A stretch of 64,000 nucleotides of DNA from Diplonema papillatum (GCA_030068145.1 JAPJBO010000233.1:205961-269960), one strand, 5' to 3'. Positions 1 to 11,771 are shown, numbered from the stretch's first letter. The notes: a model not told the origin generated them from the sequence alone. Numbers and translations: made by a program.

Positions 1-582
1 GTGGGGTGGTGGGGGATATAGCGGAAGCAGGAAGAAAGCGAAAGGCCGAAGCGGCGCTTGACGCACAGAACGACAAGGACAGGAAGCGCCAAGGCTGGGG
101 ACAAGTGACAACCCCCGGCCCGGTATAACCATGCCATCAACAACGAACACAGACCCAAGCTCGAAGGAGGATTCGCACTGAAGATAACTTGACAGGATAT
201 GTTCTGTGTCTGCTGTATACCTTCGGGCACTCAAGGAGTTGCAACTGCAGAACGGATGCCAGCAAACGATGATCGCAGACGAGAACTCCGCCGAGGACAG
301 AAACACGACGATACCTGCGATACTGCTCCCCCCCCGGGGGTACCACGTAGGGGGGGCAGGAAGTAAGTGGGGTGGGGTGATAGCGGAAGCAGGAAGAAAG
401 CGATAGCCTGCCCTTGTCGATGGGCTCCAAGAAGGCCGAAGCGGCGCTTGACGCACAGAACGACAAGGACAGGAAGCGATACGGCTGGGGACAAGTGACA
501 ACCCCCGGCCCGGCATAACCATGCCAGTTATCACATCAACAATGAACACAGACCCAAGCTCGAAGGAGGATTCCCACTGAAG
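1..582. repeat. Imperfect direct duplication of about 200 bp
   Basis: Bases 1-184 recur at 367-582. The two copies share the whole segment from a G-rich start through a stretch around 50-95 (420-480) to a shared end near 183 and 582. The second copy carries an insertion near 400-430. The shared segment could be read as a short Lys/Asp-rich peptide, but no start, splice sites or family match is evident, so I treat it as a duplicated non-coding repeat cut by the window edge. No gene is seen between here and 9.1 kb. Confidence 0.75.
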
Positions 583-1712
583 GGGGGGGGTGCCTTTTTA
601 GAGAGCAAGTTCGCTTAGGGATCCGGGATTTTAAAGCCTCCGGGTGACCATTGTCGTAAAGGTTCCTTTAAGGTATTGTATGATAGTGTGAGGCATGTTT
701 GGTCACTTAGAGGTTCGGTAGGGGAACCCCAGTCGGTGGGTCACAAGTTTCCCTGTGCAGCACCTATGGTCCTGATCTTGTCGAAAACATGAGCTTGACG
801 CAAGGCCACACGCCGCTGATCTGCGCGATATTAGGGCCGCGTTCAGGTCGCGAAGCTCCTCCTGGAGCTGTGGTTGCAGTGCCAGCTGGTAGTAGACAGG
901 TCGGCGGTTGCCGTTCGGCGTCGCGTTCAACGCCGCACACACTGCACAACAACAACAAGCTACATGCCCGCAAATCAGTATTCTGAATGGCACACTGATC
1001 ACCTCGCGCAGATTATGGAAAAAGACGACGACAAGCAACTAGCAAAATTCTAACAAAAAGGGCGGGGCCCCTCCACCGAGCCCGCTCAACAGACCAAACC
1101 TCTGCTGGCAGCGGAAGCACCGACGTCCTGCAAGGTCCTCGGATCTCGAAGTGGTCTCACTGCTGCACTGTCGTTGACACTGCTGCAAGCTCCGGTGGAC
1201 AACGCTGTGCCGCAAGGCTGGAAGTTGCACCGGAATGGTCGGCGCGGCAAGACATGAAGATCATGCGTGCGGATGGTTCGCCTACCAAAGTATTCTTGCC
1301 ACACAGTACCAGTGGCACGTATGCACGCTGTGTGGGTACAGACCCGCGGATGCTCCTGGGCAGGTCCTGAGAGCACCGTAGCGCCCGTCTGGTACCACGA
1401 GGCACGGTGATTGCCTTCGGAATCGTCTTTCTCACGGACCATTCAAGGATAGCTCTCCACAGCTGTTTTGCTGGTTCTTCGGGAACGAGCTGACTGGCGA
1501 AGTTGGTTGCCCAGCCTCAGTCGGATGGCCGCCTGGGTGGGAAAAACAAATGATATGACGCTATTTGATGGAGATCCACGCTCCTGCCGGGGCTTCGCTC
1601 GGGATCAGCTGAATTGAGCTCCTCCTCAAAACAGGCAAAAGCTTGCACAAGCCCCTTCGGCCGCGAAGGACCTGTTTAGTATCTTGACATGGCAGGTTCC
1701 CATGCAAGGTGT

Positions 1713-1826
1713 GATGAAACTGAACCGCCCAAGTGGGACCTTCTGATCATGATCATTCGCCAAGTTGCCACCTGAAACCACGTCCAGGACTTGGGTTCAA
1801 GGTAGTGCGGTCAACAAAAACTCCAG
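1713..1826. repeat. Dispersed repeat, copy 1 (copy 2 at 8193-8302)
   Basis: About 110 bases here are closely similar to 8193-8302 in the same orientation, with short indels. No terminal inverted repeats or coding capacity are visible. The surrounding stretch (600-2235) contains only short unsupported reading frames. Confidence 0.75.
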
Positions 1827-2235
1827 TCGTCTTTGCATGTTTCTCGCTGGAGCCCAAGCTGCTGCCATATGTTCCTTTAAAAAAACGGAAAGCGGGCGCG
1901 CGGTGAACAAGGAAGGCGAAGAAAGCACTGTTACAAATGCTTCCACAGTTTTCTCTTTATTTGCTGGGCCTCGCCCAGCAGAAACGAAGCAGGAAACGAA
2001 GCAGAAAGCAGAGAAGAAGCGTGTGGGTTACAAGGGGGTCTCCTTTTTTTTTGCGGACCGAGCCGATGCTCGTTTTCCTTTGCTGCGGCTGTTGTTAGTA
2101 TTTCGAAAACAGCCTCCTGAGAAACCTTTTAGTATTTCCACGGTAACCTGGAAGTTGGAGCTTGTTTCCGGTGCCTAGCTCGTTAGAACTGCTGTTTCCA
2201 GGTAGGCTTGCTAGTACTACAGTGAACTTGTCATA

Positions 2236-2350
2236 AGACAGCTACACAGTACTTGGCATCCGTACGGCAAAACGAGTCTCGTTGTGTGTGGAGGGTTGGG
2301 AGTTGCAAGAATGTGCTTGGAGTTCCAGGCATGTGCTCAACCCGTGCGGA
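2236..2350. repeat. Dispersed repeat, diverged copy at 7526-7640
   Basis: A segment with a CTTGTCATAAGACAG core matches the sequence around 7526-7640 in direct orientation, with moderate divergence. It is non-coding as far as I can see. Confidence 0.6.
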
Positions 2351-2671
2351 GGTCACAATCGGCAGACCATCGTGCGTGGCAGTGTCGAGAGAAGGTCACG
2401 CTATGCGTGTGTGTTCAGTGCTTTTAGTGGGGTAACGGCTGAATCGAAGTATAGCCCACTAGTCACTTACACCAGTCGGCTTTGAGTTTCGGGCATGATG
2501 CTTTTAGGTCCTGCGACTCCTTTTTGAAGGGAGGACGGATGGAGCGTGGGAAGTTGTCAGCTTCTATATCCGGCACTCGGCTCAAGACCGTTTTCATCTT
2601 GCGGTGTTAGACGGGGCTTTCGGCCTTACAACAGCTGAGAGCTCTTTACACAGACGGCACGTCCCACTCGA

Positions 2672-3025
2672 GGATGTGGCAAGCTCTCTCTGTGCAATGA
2701 GCTTGGCCTGACTAGCTGTTCCAAACTCATGGTGCAAGCACCCGTTCCGGGTCAGCAGTCGCCACCTAGGTCACAGTTTCGAGTCCTGTTCCGAGACTCA
2801 CTCGCACGGGGAAGTGGTGCGAGTCACTTGTCGCCAAGCATTCTGCAAAGGCTGACGACTGCTACCCCTAGTGTGTGGGCCTTTGAAGCGTGGATGATGC
2901 CTCTCGCGCTGCTCCCCTTGAGGTTCCTGGCTCATGCCAAAGCGCCGCCGCCCGGGTTAAGGGGTTGCGGCATCAGGCGTGGGCCAGGGCCAGGGAGACT
3001 GTTCGGAGGGGTCACCACCCACCGT
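2672..3025. repeat. Dispersed repeat family, related copies at 23885-24235 and 10873-11023
   Basis: The first part (2677-2850) matches 23885-24225, and the last part (2872-3025) matches 10873-11023. All are in direct orientation with small indels. The copy at 23885 is cut by the 5' end of a LINE, so this repeat served as an insertion target. No terminal repeats or protein motifs are seen. Confidence 0.7.
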
Positions 3026-3232
3026 TCGCGGGCTTCGTTACTTCACTGCCCCCGGCTCTCCCCGGCCTTCGTCATCCCGGGGGAGGGTTTCACGGCCATC
3101 CCCCCCCGCGTGGGGAATGGACTGGTGCTGTGCCGCGGGTCCTTCCGTGCGTCCTCGCGACGTCGCCGCTGTCGATGTCGCTGCCGCTGTTGCTGCCGCT
3201 GCAGCCGCTGTCGGACGGCGACTGCTACCCCT

Positions 3233-3264
3233 AGTGTGTGTGTGTGTGTATGTGTGTGTGTGTG
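3233..3264. repeat. (TG)n microsatellite
   Basis: About 32 bases of TG dinucleotide with one TA interruption, followed by a run of G. It follows a GACTGCTACCCCTAG segment that also occurs near 2860, at the end of the same dispersed repeat. Confidence 0.9.
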
Positions 3265-3688
3265 GGGGGGTGTCACTTTTCTTTCCTATTGCTAATCTTT
3301 CAAGCTGCGTAACGAAACGGACAAACAAACACGTGCACGGAGTCATGGCAAATCTTGTTTCGCTTGGTTCTACATACATATTATTGGGCGTACGAAGCAT
3401 GAGCGGCCGGGTTGCAGCCTGGGTTTACTAAAGAATCGACGTAGCTTTGTTTTACTCTTTTTACTAGCTCGTGGTCGGCAACAAAAAAAGGTAGGGACTC
3501 CCGTACCGTCAAATTAGGCGAGAAGCAGGCAGACGGTCGGGTGGTCACTTTTCGCGCCACTTTCCTTGTGAGCGTGTCTTGTAACAGGACTCAAAATTGT
3601 GACCCAATAACTCCAGTCTGCGTGGTGCGGTGAAATCCAGCCCTTCGGCGACGCGGGCTGTGTACCGCGGTCGTGCAGTGCAAACCTT

Positions 3689-4056
3689 GGACTACAACAG
3701 GCCTCGAGAGAGTGCAGAAGCCCCCACGAGCCAAGCAGCCAGGAGTTTCTGCTCTTCGTAGGACTACAACAGGCCTCGAGAGAGTGCAGAAGCCCCCACG
3801 GTGGGAAGTGAGCCAAGCAGCCAGGAGTTTCTGCTCTTCGTAGGACTACAACCTGAAGCTGCGCGGTGGGAGCAGAAATATTGCGTATCGCGTTGTTCGA
3901 TTTCGGCACCCTGATCCAGACGAGCAGGATTGCCAAACCAAAACTACGCATTGCTTTCTTTTGAAGTTCTCAGTCAGACAATACGAAGGGCAGAACCTCC
4001 TGGCTGCCTGGCTCACTTCCCACCGTGGGGGCTTCTGCACTCTCTCGAGGCCTGTT
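3689..4056. repeat. Tandem plus inverted copies of a 72-82 bp unit
   Basis: A unit containing GGCCTCGAGAGAGTGCAGAA occurs at 3689-3760 and 3761-3842 as a tandem pair, the second copy with a 10-base insertion. It occurs again in inverted orientation at 3982-4056. The whole could fold into a large hairpin. Open frames here are repeat-derived. Confidence 0.85.
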
Positions 4057-4348
4057 CAGCTGATGCGATAACGCAGCGTCTGGATAGGTAAGGTAGGGTA
4101 TACTTCGCTTCAGACGTCATACACGCTGAGCCATGAACTTATGGGCACGGTGGCACACAGCCGGGCGTCCCCTGCACACGGCGGACTGGTCGATTGTGCA
4201 TGCGAAGCTGCTAGTGATTGTCCACTAGAGTGCCTGCTTTGGTCCCGCATGAGAGGAGCCCACATGTATCCCGCCTGAACGGCACACGCCGAACCTCAGA
4301 GTTCTCAAAAGCGCGCACTTGCCCCACGCAAGGCGTTACCAAGTCTCG

Positions 4349-4530
4349 TGCAAGACTAGTGCAGCAGTCACCATGTTTTGCAACTTCGTCAATTGTAAAT
4401 TTGTTGCATTAGTGTGATTGTCAGGCCTTCGACTACCCTGAGCAACGCACTAACTTCGTCAATTACAAACCAAGTCTCGTGCAAGACTAGTGCAGCAGTC
4501 ACCATGTTTTGCAACTTCGTCAATTACAAC
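4349..4530. repeat. Partial tandem duplication
   Basis: The stretch 4349-4396 recurs at about 4470-4525. Between the copies lies a short dispersed motif (TGTCAGGCCTTCGACTACCC) that also occurs near 6733 and, with changes, near 11036. Bases 4530-5100 hold only a CTT-rich tract (4941-4981) and no supportable gene. Confidence 0.65.
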
Positions 4531-5254
4531 AGTCTGGGGGGGTCTCAAGTAATTGGGGCGAAAATGGAGCTAGTGGCAGCCAATCGACCCAGTCGTTGAC
4601 TGACAAGCACTTCTTCTTTTGTCTGCCGATCCCGAGAGACCAGCAGTTTGGATCTTGCAACTTTGTTTGTTTGTACAGGAATTCTGGCTGACACGATTCA
4701 GTTGTGGGAGAAAGACGTTTTTCTTTCTTTGAAGCGCAGTACAACGGGTCTAAGGGTCGAATGGCGACCGATTTCCCCAAGTAAAGCATCAAGGCGTGGC
4801 GCACCTTCGGGCTTTGCGCTGAACACAAGCTCGCAGAGACGGTCAGCCACAGGGCAAGGCGGAAGGGGTTGTGGCGCTGTGCTGCCTTCGACTCAAGCTT
4901 TGCAACCTGTGGTTGACCGTCACGTTCTTGACCGGAACGACTTTCTTCTTCTTCTTCTTGCTCTTCTTCTTCTTCTTCTTTGAAGCGCACTGTTACACAC
5001 AGGGGCAACCTACAACAAGGTACTGGCTCTGGACCCGGGAGCAGAAAACTGCTTTGGCCTCGTTGAACCGGTCAGCCCGACATTGTAATTCCCCAAGCCG
5101 CTTCACCCTTGTCTGATCGCGCAGCGAGGCGTTCAATCAAACCCGGAGGAGATAGTACGGTCGTGGGGCGGGGGGGATTTGCCACAGTGTTTTGACATCC
5201 CTGCTTCGATGAAGCCGTCGAAGACTTTCCCCCCGAGTTCGTGACTCTCAGTCA

Positions 5255-5295
5255 CGTTTTAGAGTTATAGTTCGCTTAAGAATCCGGGGTTTTGA
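5255..5295. repeat. Short dispersed repeat containing AAGTTCGCTT
   Basis: A TTTAGAGTT..AGTTCGCTT..GAATCCGG..TTTT motif occurs here. Similar versions lie near 596-640, 5874-5913 and (partly) 56293-56320. Its spacing and short length suggest remnants of one element family. The rest of 5100-6120 shows no gene. Confidence 0.55.
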
Positions 5296-6123
5296 TGTTT
5301 TTGTGTCTAAAACATGCAATTTGTCAGCAGCAAAACCCGATTGAGATGAACAAAACAACTTCGAAGGAAGTGCGCACAAACAAAAGGGACGTAAGTGAAA
5401 TGTCTGCCGTTTCATGGCGATGGCATCGATCTTTCTACTGTGAAGTGGAAGGACGTTGCCGCTGTTGTTGTTGTAAGAGTGACCGTAAGTTTGCGCGCAA
5501 ACAAAGGAAGAGCCAAATCCAATTTTGGCCACTTTGGCTTTGGGACTTGCGGGTACTCCGTGCCCATTCCCAGCCCCGCGCTTGCTGCCCTCCGTCTCCG
5601 CTCCCTTGTTCCGCTCCTTTGTTTGTGCGTGCCGGTTGATCGTTTTCCCACTTGTATTTATACCCTGTGTCATTTTCGGGTAAGGAAATCTGATCAACCA
5701 CCAAAACACACCGTCTACGCTTTTTAGCCCGCACAACTGAAACCCGCAAGATTGTTCGTACTAAAAAAGACCACAGTACTAGGCTTGGAGCTTGATCCGT
5801 CAACCTCATTCCGAAAAGGATCTCTGATTCCGAGCGGAGTGTCACCAACTGCAGCCATCCCATTCTTCAGAGTATTTTAGAGTTGAAGTTCGCTTGAAAT
5901 TCCGGAGTTTTAGGGTCTCTGTGTGACCGTTCATGAATGGGTTCTCTTAGAGCAAGAATGGGCTATGTTACGGGATGTATAGTTTGGGCACGCTTTCGTT
6001 ATGTCCGGGACTGTTTGTGACCGACACCAAGTACATTTTCTTTCGGACTGTGACTTGTGCGTTGTTGTGGAGATAGGTCATAATCTGGGCACAAAGTAGG
6101 TGTTACGCAATTGGATTAATGTT

Positions 6124-6262
6124 GACCCGGGTAAAACCTGGGACACCCCCAAAATCTTACGCTCCAAAGGTTCTTTCCTCGAACCTTAAGCGCCCACATG
6201 TGGGCCACACGTATTTTTTCTGTGACCGAAAACGGAGCGTAAGCCCTGGATTTTACCCGGTC
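6124..6262. mobile_element. MITE-like element with about 19-bp terminal inverted repeats
   Basis: The left end GACCCGGGTAAAACCTGGG and the reverse complement of the right end (6244-6262) match at 17 of 19 positions. The internal part, including GGAGCGTAAGCCC, is shared with the element at 24357-24662. There is no coding capacity, and no clear target-site duplication was identified. Confidence 0.7.
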
Positions 6263-6368
6263 TGTCATTTTCCCGTTCCAGCATTTCGTTCATTTCAACA
6301 CTATATATCAAATACGGTGCAGTGTTTTCCACCAGTTGGGTCGTTCTTGCTTGTCTGCTTAGTTGCAC

Positions 6369-6369
<1 letters not shown>

Positions 6370-6399
<30 letters not shown>
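6370..6399. repeat. Poly-T tract
   Basis: About 30 consecutive T. On the minus strand this is a poly-A tract, but no retroelement body could be recognised next to it. Confidence 0.9.
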
Positions 6400-6400
<1 letters not shown>

Positions 6401-6589
6401 AAGATTGAACGGTTTAGAGAATCACAATCATTGCAGGAAGCATCGAATCCTTTTTTGAAGAGCTCTTCATCGGCGAAGAAGCCAAGCGTCATCTTCCGAC
6501 TGTCCCCCACCCCCCCCGCACGAAGTAGCTATAAGATTAGAACGCACAGAAGCTGCTGCGATAACTGTGTCCACGAAACCGGCAGGTTC

Positions 6590-6735
6590 CGAGCTAGCAG
6601 GAGCTAGCGGCGGAAGGTTCCGAACTAGCGGCAGCTAGCGAACTAGCGGGCTAGCGGCGGCAAGTTCCGAACTGGCAGCAGCTAGCAGCGGCAGGTTCCG
6701 ATAGCTAGGAACCTGCCGCCGCTAGTTGTGATTGT
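6590..6735. repeat. GCTAGCGGCGGCAGGTTCC repeats ending in a hairpin
   Basis: Several imperfect units of about 25-30 bases containing GCTAGC and GGTTCCGA are followed by an inverted copy at about 6708-6726, which can pair with 6683-6700. There is no coding signal. The stretch 6735-8477 contains a copy of the 2236 repeat and nothing else I can support. Confidence 0.7.
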
Positions 6736-8192
6736 CAGGCCTTCGGCTACCCTGAGAAACGCACTATGCACACTCCGTGTCTACGTCACAGCAAATGGAA
6801 CGCATTTGTTGCGCCGCCGCCGAGGCGGGTGTCGTTGTGGCCTCCCGGCCGGAGCCATCGTTGGATGACCCTTCGCTCGTTTCTTCACGTTTGCGTCGGT
6901 TCGCGCGCCGGATGGACGCAGCTGGGGGTTGCGCATTGGGCGGGGGGTGTTGGCCCGGAGTTGCGGCGTTGGCCGCTAGTTGAATGCATGAAACCGATCG
7001 CACTACTCGAAAGTCTTCTTGCCGGGTTTACGCCTTCACCAACTTCGAAGACATCCCCCCACAGCCTCTGTCGTACGTTCGCCTTTTCTGTGCGCGTCTT
7101 CATCACGCACGTTCAGGCACGCGTTCTTGGACGCCGCAGCGCCTGCGTCTGACGTGCTTCTTCACGCCGTTTAGGCGTGACAACCGAGTGTCCTAAGCAA
7201 TCAAAAGTGCCGCGAGTGTCACTGACAGTCTGCTGAGGCTAGAGTGCAAAAAATGATGCGTGACGATAGGGGCACCTGCAAGTGAGTCACTCGGGCGACT
7301 ATCCACCGCAAACGCGGTTTTCCAATGACAAGAGATGAATAAGTCTTGAACGCAGCGCCGACAACACTTTTGACGCACAGGCAGCCTTTGGCGCCGATTG
7401 CTGATGATGCTCGCTGTCGACTGCCACCACCGGCCAACCTGCTGCGCACGCTTGATAACGGTTGACTGCATAGAAGTGTATTATTCTGTCCTGGTGGACA
7501 TCGATAAACATGAGAGTGACCCCTTGTCATAAGACAGGTAACCTCTACTTGGCAACCGTACGACATGTACGTGGTGCGTTGTGTGTTTGAGGATACAAGA
7601 ACGTGCTCGGAAGGTCTGCCTAACACCGCACCGTGCCTGTCAGCGACACGATACGCAGTATTAGCGCATACCCTGAGTTTCCGCAGATAGGCCAGCGGTG
7701 TGAAGGCGGCTGTTCGTAGCTCGGTACAGCCAGAGCACATTATGTGGACTAGCAAAAAATGGCAGCAAGGCCTCCAGAAGTGCATGCTATGCGTGCGTCG
7801 AAGCAAAGGACATGTTCATATTACCGCTGTGCCGTGAAGCCATGCGGGTGTTGACACTTGCTTGCAACTCGAGCTGTGTGTGTGGTGTTGGTTTTAAAAC
7901 GAAATCTTGGCTGAACACGAAAATAAAAGGAGGTGGCACTCCAGGGCATTGGCTTCCTGATACAGATTCCGTTTCTTTCGAGCACATGCGGGTATGTCAT
8001 TCATGCTCATTCTAATCGGCATCTCTCTTCTTTCCGTGGTGATGTGAACACCGCCACTTTGCGCGTTTTGTGGAAACTCCGCGCAGCGCAGTAGCTTACT
8101 ACTGTAGTAGTAGTAGTACTGTGCCCCATTGGACTTCATCTTCTGGGATATCAGTCCAAGCAGGTGCCATTTTCTTTTCGTCACAATGCGCG

Positions 8193-8302
8193 AAGAAACT
8201 GAACCGCCCAAGTAGGACCTTCTGATCATTTACCAATTAACCACCTGAAACCACGTCCAGGAATTAGGGCTCAGGGTAGTGCGGTCAACGAAAACTCTAG
8301 TT
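8193..8302. repeat. Dispersed repeat, copy 2 (copy 1 at 1713-1826)
   Basis: Direct copy of the repeat described at 1713. It lies about 175 bp from a MITE-like element at 8478. Confidence 0.75.
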
Positions 8303-8477
8303 TCCCTTTCTACTTTCTCTTACTCTCACAGTGTACGATTTTTGTACGTGCCGTGGGGAGGATTAGCCCTGATAGTGAGTGAAACATGACGGTTAGGCTA
8401 ATCCTCTCCCACCCAAACACAACCGCCAGCGTACTCCTTCGTGTTTACATTAAAGGGGAGGCGGTCGAATACTAACT

Positions 8478-8640
8478 ACACGGTGAGGTCCAGCCTCAGA
8501 AGCTGGAGTTAAAGAGGGGTGTGCCCGAGTCACACCCGAAAAGCGCGTGTGACAACCGAAACGCTTGTAAATCCACACCCGAAAAGCGGGTGTGACACCC
8601 GCTGTTTACCTCCAGCTTCTGAGGCTGGACTTCACCGTGT
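8478..8640. mobile_element. MITE-like element, 163 bp, 31-bp terminal inverted repeats
   Basis: The two 31-base ends (8478-8508 and 8610-8640) are inverted copies with one mismatch. They start ACACGGTG and carry CAGCCTCAGAAGCTGGAG. The interior holds two copies of a CACACCCGAAAAGCG motif. A diverged relative with the same ends and interior lies at 57768-57919. There is no coding capacity, so it would depend on a transposase elsewhere. Confidence 0.8.
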
Positions 8641-8999
8641 AAAAAAGCTTCGGGTGACTTAGTGCAGTGACACGAGAGGTGTAGAATAGGTGGGAGGCCG
8701 CAACAATGAAATACCACTACTCTTGTTGTCGCGTTACTTATCCAATGATGGGAAGACGGCAGCTGCTCCCTTGTGGGGTTAGGGTCTTCGGATCCGTAGC
8801 TTATCCGTTTCCACGTTTCCAGCGACAAACGGACTTCGGCTCGCGAATCCTCGTTTGGAGACACCAGTCAGGTGGGGAGTTTGGCTGGGGCGGCACATTT
8901 GTTACACATTAACGCAGGTGTCCTAAGGCAACAGAAATCTTGCGTAGAGCATAAGGGTAAAAGCTTGCTCGATACACGATCTTGGTGGCCGAACAGGAG

Positions 9000-9081
9000 C
9001 AGGACCAAACAGTGGTAGTGTTTTTACAACCAGACGCGCGTCTAATAACTGATATTCTTCGACCTCCCCCCCCTCCTTTAT
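9000..9081. repeat. Half copy of the foldback element at 52947-53118
   Basis: This segment, ending in a C-rich run and CCTTTAT, matches the right half of the element at 53039-53119 with about one difference in six bases. Only one terminus is present. It borders the last visible exon of the membrane-protein gene. Confidence 0.6.
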
Positions 9082-9112
9082 CGTTGTGTTGCTACGGAAA
9101 AGAGTGACACAC

Positions 9113-9682
9113 CCGCTTTTCCTTCTCGGCGAGGTCGTTGCTCCAAATGAACAGCAGCGCGACGAAGAGGCCGACTGCCGGGAGGATCCGGGCGGGGATT
9201 TCGGGGGACCCCTCGTCGGAGTGGAAGGTGGCCAGGGCTGCGAGGGCGAGCACCCGTTGGCCGGCGAGCGCGGACACGACGGCGGACGACGTCAGGTACA
9301 GTAGGCACCAGCACCACGACCCGAGCGACAGGGCCCGCAGGAGCACGAGGCCGACGAATGCCGGAAGCCTGTCTTGGCCCCTCCAACCGAAGAACAGCGT
9401 GCGCCACTCGGTGTGCGCCGGGTTGCCGTCGATGTCCGACGACAGCGCGAACGGAAGCTGGCCGAAGAACCCGCCAACGGAGATCAGCAGAAGGAGCGCC
9501 GGCAGCGTCATGTAGGGCCGCACGAGCTTCGCCGACACGCAGCACAGCGCGAGGCCGCAGCTGCCGACCACCACCGATATGTACGACCACGTGTCGTCGT
9601 GTTCCATGCCGTACGGCAGCCACATCGCGCCGACGAAGGAACCGATCAAGATGACGAGGCCGACGATGCTGCGCACGCTCAG
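9113..9682 (-). CDS. Multi-spanning membrane protein, downstream exon (C)
   Basis: The exon encodes 190 residues in phase 0. It is bounded by an acceptor (ACAAACACAG before 9682) and a donor (GTGTGTCA after 9113). The product is strongly hydrophobic, with about five predicted membrane helices: near the start (VGLVILIGSFVGAMW), around residues 33-50, 58-75, 112-132 and 165-180. A loop rich in Asp/Trp lies between. I do not recognise the family. It follows exon B (11224-11658) on the same strand, and the two share phase 0, so they probably form one gene whose introns have filled with repeats. Reading beyond the donor gives only six more residues before a stop, so this may alternatively be the last exon. 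Confidence 0.6.
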
Positions 9683-10872
9683 CTGTGTTTGTTGGAAGGG
9701 GGGTCATACAAACAAGAGAGAGAGAGAGGGATCAAGAACTTCATGAACGAAGTGAGTGAAGTTCTGGACGAACATATACCGAAGGGCGGACTTGGCGTGC
9801 GGGGGGGTGAACCTGTTGGTCAAGTACGTAGTAGTAGTAGTAGTATGTGACGTCTGCCGAAGCAGCCGGAGACAGCAGGCGCAGGGGGCAGGTCTTGCTT
9901 TACTTTTCTCGTCTTCATGGAGACCCGCCCCCGGCAATCCCGACTGCCTGGTCACTGTCGAGAAAGGTTTGCGCATATTATGATGAGGTGGTTGACCGGG
10001 CCCCCACGAAGCCTTATACACAACACGGCTACACCACGAGGATGCAGCTCTGCTTAGGTGTGCTCTCAGCCATCAGGCCATTGGCTGCTAAGCACGTCAC
10101 TTTTGTGGCCCTCTATTCGCCGGGTGGTGCTGTCAGCACTTGTTCCGCGCATCAAGTACATGATGCTGGCGGTTGGGGGATCGGCGACCGCGACTCAATT
10201 ATGGTGCGGTCAACAGTGTCGCCACGTGAAGGCCCCCATGACACCTATGGTCAAGTACGAAAACACAAAGACCGCAGGAGCACACAGCAACTCCCCTCCC
10301 GAGAGAGAGAGAACACATAAAACAAGTCAAAGGGTGTGGACCTCCACCGTCAGGTGGGCAGGCTACTTTCGGGGTGGTTCCCTGAGGGACAGGGACGGGG
10401 GAAGTCACGCCTTAGCAGTCCCAGGGCCTCTCCCCACCCTGCTGCAGAAAATTTGTTGCATTAGTGTGTGTGGTCCTTTTTAAGATGGAATGTGTCTGGC
10501 GCTCTCTCCCTTAGGGTTGCCGCCCGAGGGAACCGGCTGTGAGCCGAAACTCGACGCCGGTCTCTCCGGATTGCACCAGGAGAGAACTTCGCGGCGGATC
10601 ACAAAGCACCCGCCCTGCACGAGGCACGCGCCCAAGACCCGTGCATGGCTACCGTAACACCCTCCTTGTTTGCACCTTCCTCGGATGCTACGGTCGGGAA
10701 GGGGCTTCAATGTAGTTGGGAAAATACGTTCCCCTTTCCCGCTTTCTGCGTGTGGGGTTGCCACCGGGCAACTGCCGCAGCAGCCGCAGATACGTCCTTC
10801 ACCCTTGGCTCACTTTCGGGAGGTGTCGCTGAACACCTACCAGTGTGTTCCTGGTTGTTGCCCAAGATTTGT

Positions 10873-11023
10873 GGCATTCGTGTGTGGGCCTTTGAAGCGG
10901 ATGATTCGCGTTGCTCCCCTTGAGGTTCCTGGCTCATGCCAAAGCGCCGGGGAAAAGGGGCTGCGGCATCAGGCGTAGGCCACGGCCAGGGAGGCTGTTC
11001 GGAGGGGTCACCACCCACAATTT
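10873..11023. repeat. Dispersed repeat related to 2872-3025
   Basis: About 150 bases align to 2872-3025 in direct orientation, with roughly one difference in eight bases and small gaps. It lies inside the inferred intron. Confidence 0.75.
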
Positions 11024-11087
11024 TGTTAGTGTGTTTGTCAGGCATTCGACTACCCTGAGCAACGCGCCTGTATGTGTTGTTTGTTGA

Positions 11088-11213
11088 ACGCCCGCCACTA
11101 AACCCAGATTCACCTGTGTTTCGTGTGGGCTACAGCACATGTACCTCCTTTGATCTTTTGCAGCTGGCAGCCTCCTCAAGTATTTCCTACAAAGCAGGTG
11201 CTTATACAACCAA
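11088..11213. repeat. Dispersed repeat, family of four copies
   Basis: A segment starting near CGCCCGCCACTAAACCCAG and ending GGTGCTTATAC recurs at 40120-40240 and 58145-58262 with few differences. A short diverged copy lies near 40370-40460. The two longest copies (40028-40240, 58050-58266) extend about 90 bases further left. No clear Pol III A/B boxes or terminal inverted repeats were seen, so the class (SINE or other) is open. Confidence 0.8.
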
Positions 11214-11223
11214 AGAAGCGTAC

Positions 11224-11658
11224 CTGACGAGTACTGATCAGGCGGCTGAACGCAGCTGCGATGGGAGCGATGGCGTACAGGGACGACACGCTGCCGGCGA
11301 CGGCGGTGTGTTTTGTCCACGGCACGGTGTATAGGCCGTAGCAGACGAGGAGGAGAACCGACCGGTAGATCCCGTAATACGAGCTTATGTAGTCGTGGGA
11401 CCGCAGGTCGCTGAAGTCGCCGATGGCCCACGAGACCAAGACGGCGACGAAGCTGACGACGAAGAGGCCGCTCATGATCCAGAGCTGCGTGACCGACACG
11501 TCGGTGTTCGAGAAGAACTCCGACCGTTCTTCCTCCGGCTTCCGCATCTCGTAGAGCAGCAGGTACGTCTGGTACGCCTCCGCGAGCAGAGCCACGAGCA
11601 GGGCCACCCACGCAGCCAGAGGCCGGTTGTACACGATCACCAAGCAGATGCCCCCGCC
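11224..11658 (-). CDS. Multi-spanning membrane protein, middle exon (B)
   Basis: The exon encodes 145 residues in phase 0. The acceptor is ..CGCATAG before 11658, and the donor CAG|GTACGC after 11224 is close to the canonical form. The product has about four hydrophobic segments: residues 3-27 (ICLVIVY..), 55-78 (LWIMSGLFVVSFVAVLVSWA), 92-108 and 117-135. A charged, Glu-rich loop near residues 33-45 would lie outside the membrane. I do not recognise the family. Joined in frame to exon C, it gives a protein with about nine membrane segments. Reading frame, hydrophobicity and matching splice sites support a real exon; the function is unknown. Confidence 0.65.
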
Positions 11659-11771
11659 CTATGCGTGTTGTCGTGGTTTATCACATCAAAACGAGTTAAA
11701 GGGTATGGAGGGACAGGGACAGGGGTCGTCACGACTTACCAGTCGCAGGGCCTCTTCCCACCCCACCGGTG

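Larger units (their letters stand above)
9683..11223 (-). other. Inferred intron filled with repeats
   Basis: Between exons B and C. It contains a purine-rich GA tract (9712-9729), a GTA-rich tract near 9826-9846, a dispersed segment at 10370-10440 (inverted relative at 62290-62360, direct relative near 11705-11770), the 10873-11023 repeat copy and the 11088-11213 repeat copy. No coding signal was found. The intron status depends on exons B and C belonging to one gene. Confidence 0.45.

Noticed and set aside
137-494. Short proteins on both strands over the first duplicated segment
   Set aside because: They overlap each other, are repeat-borne, and lack any recognisable feature.
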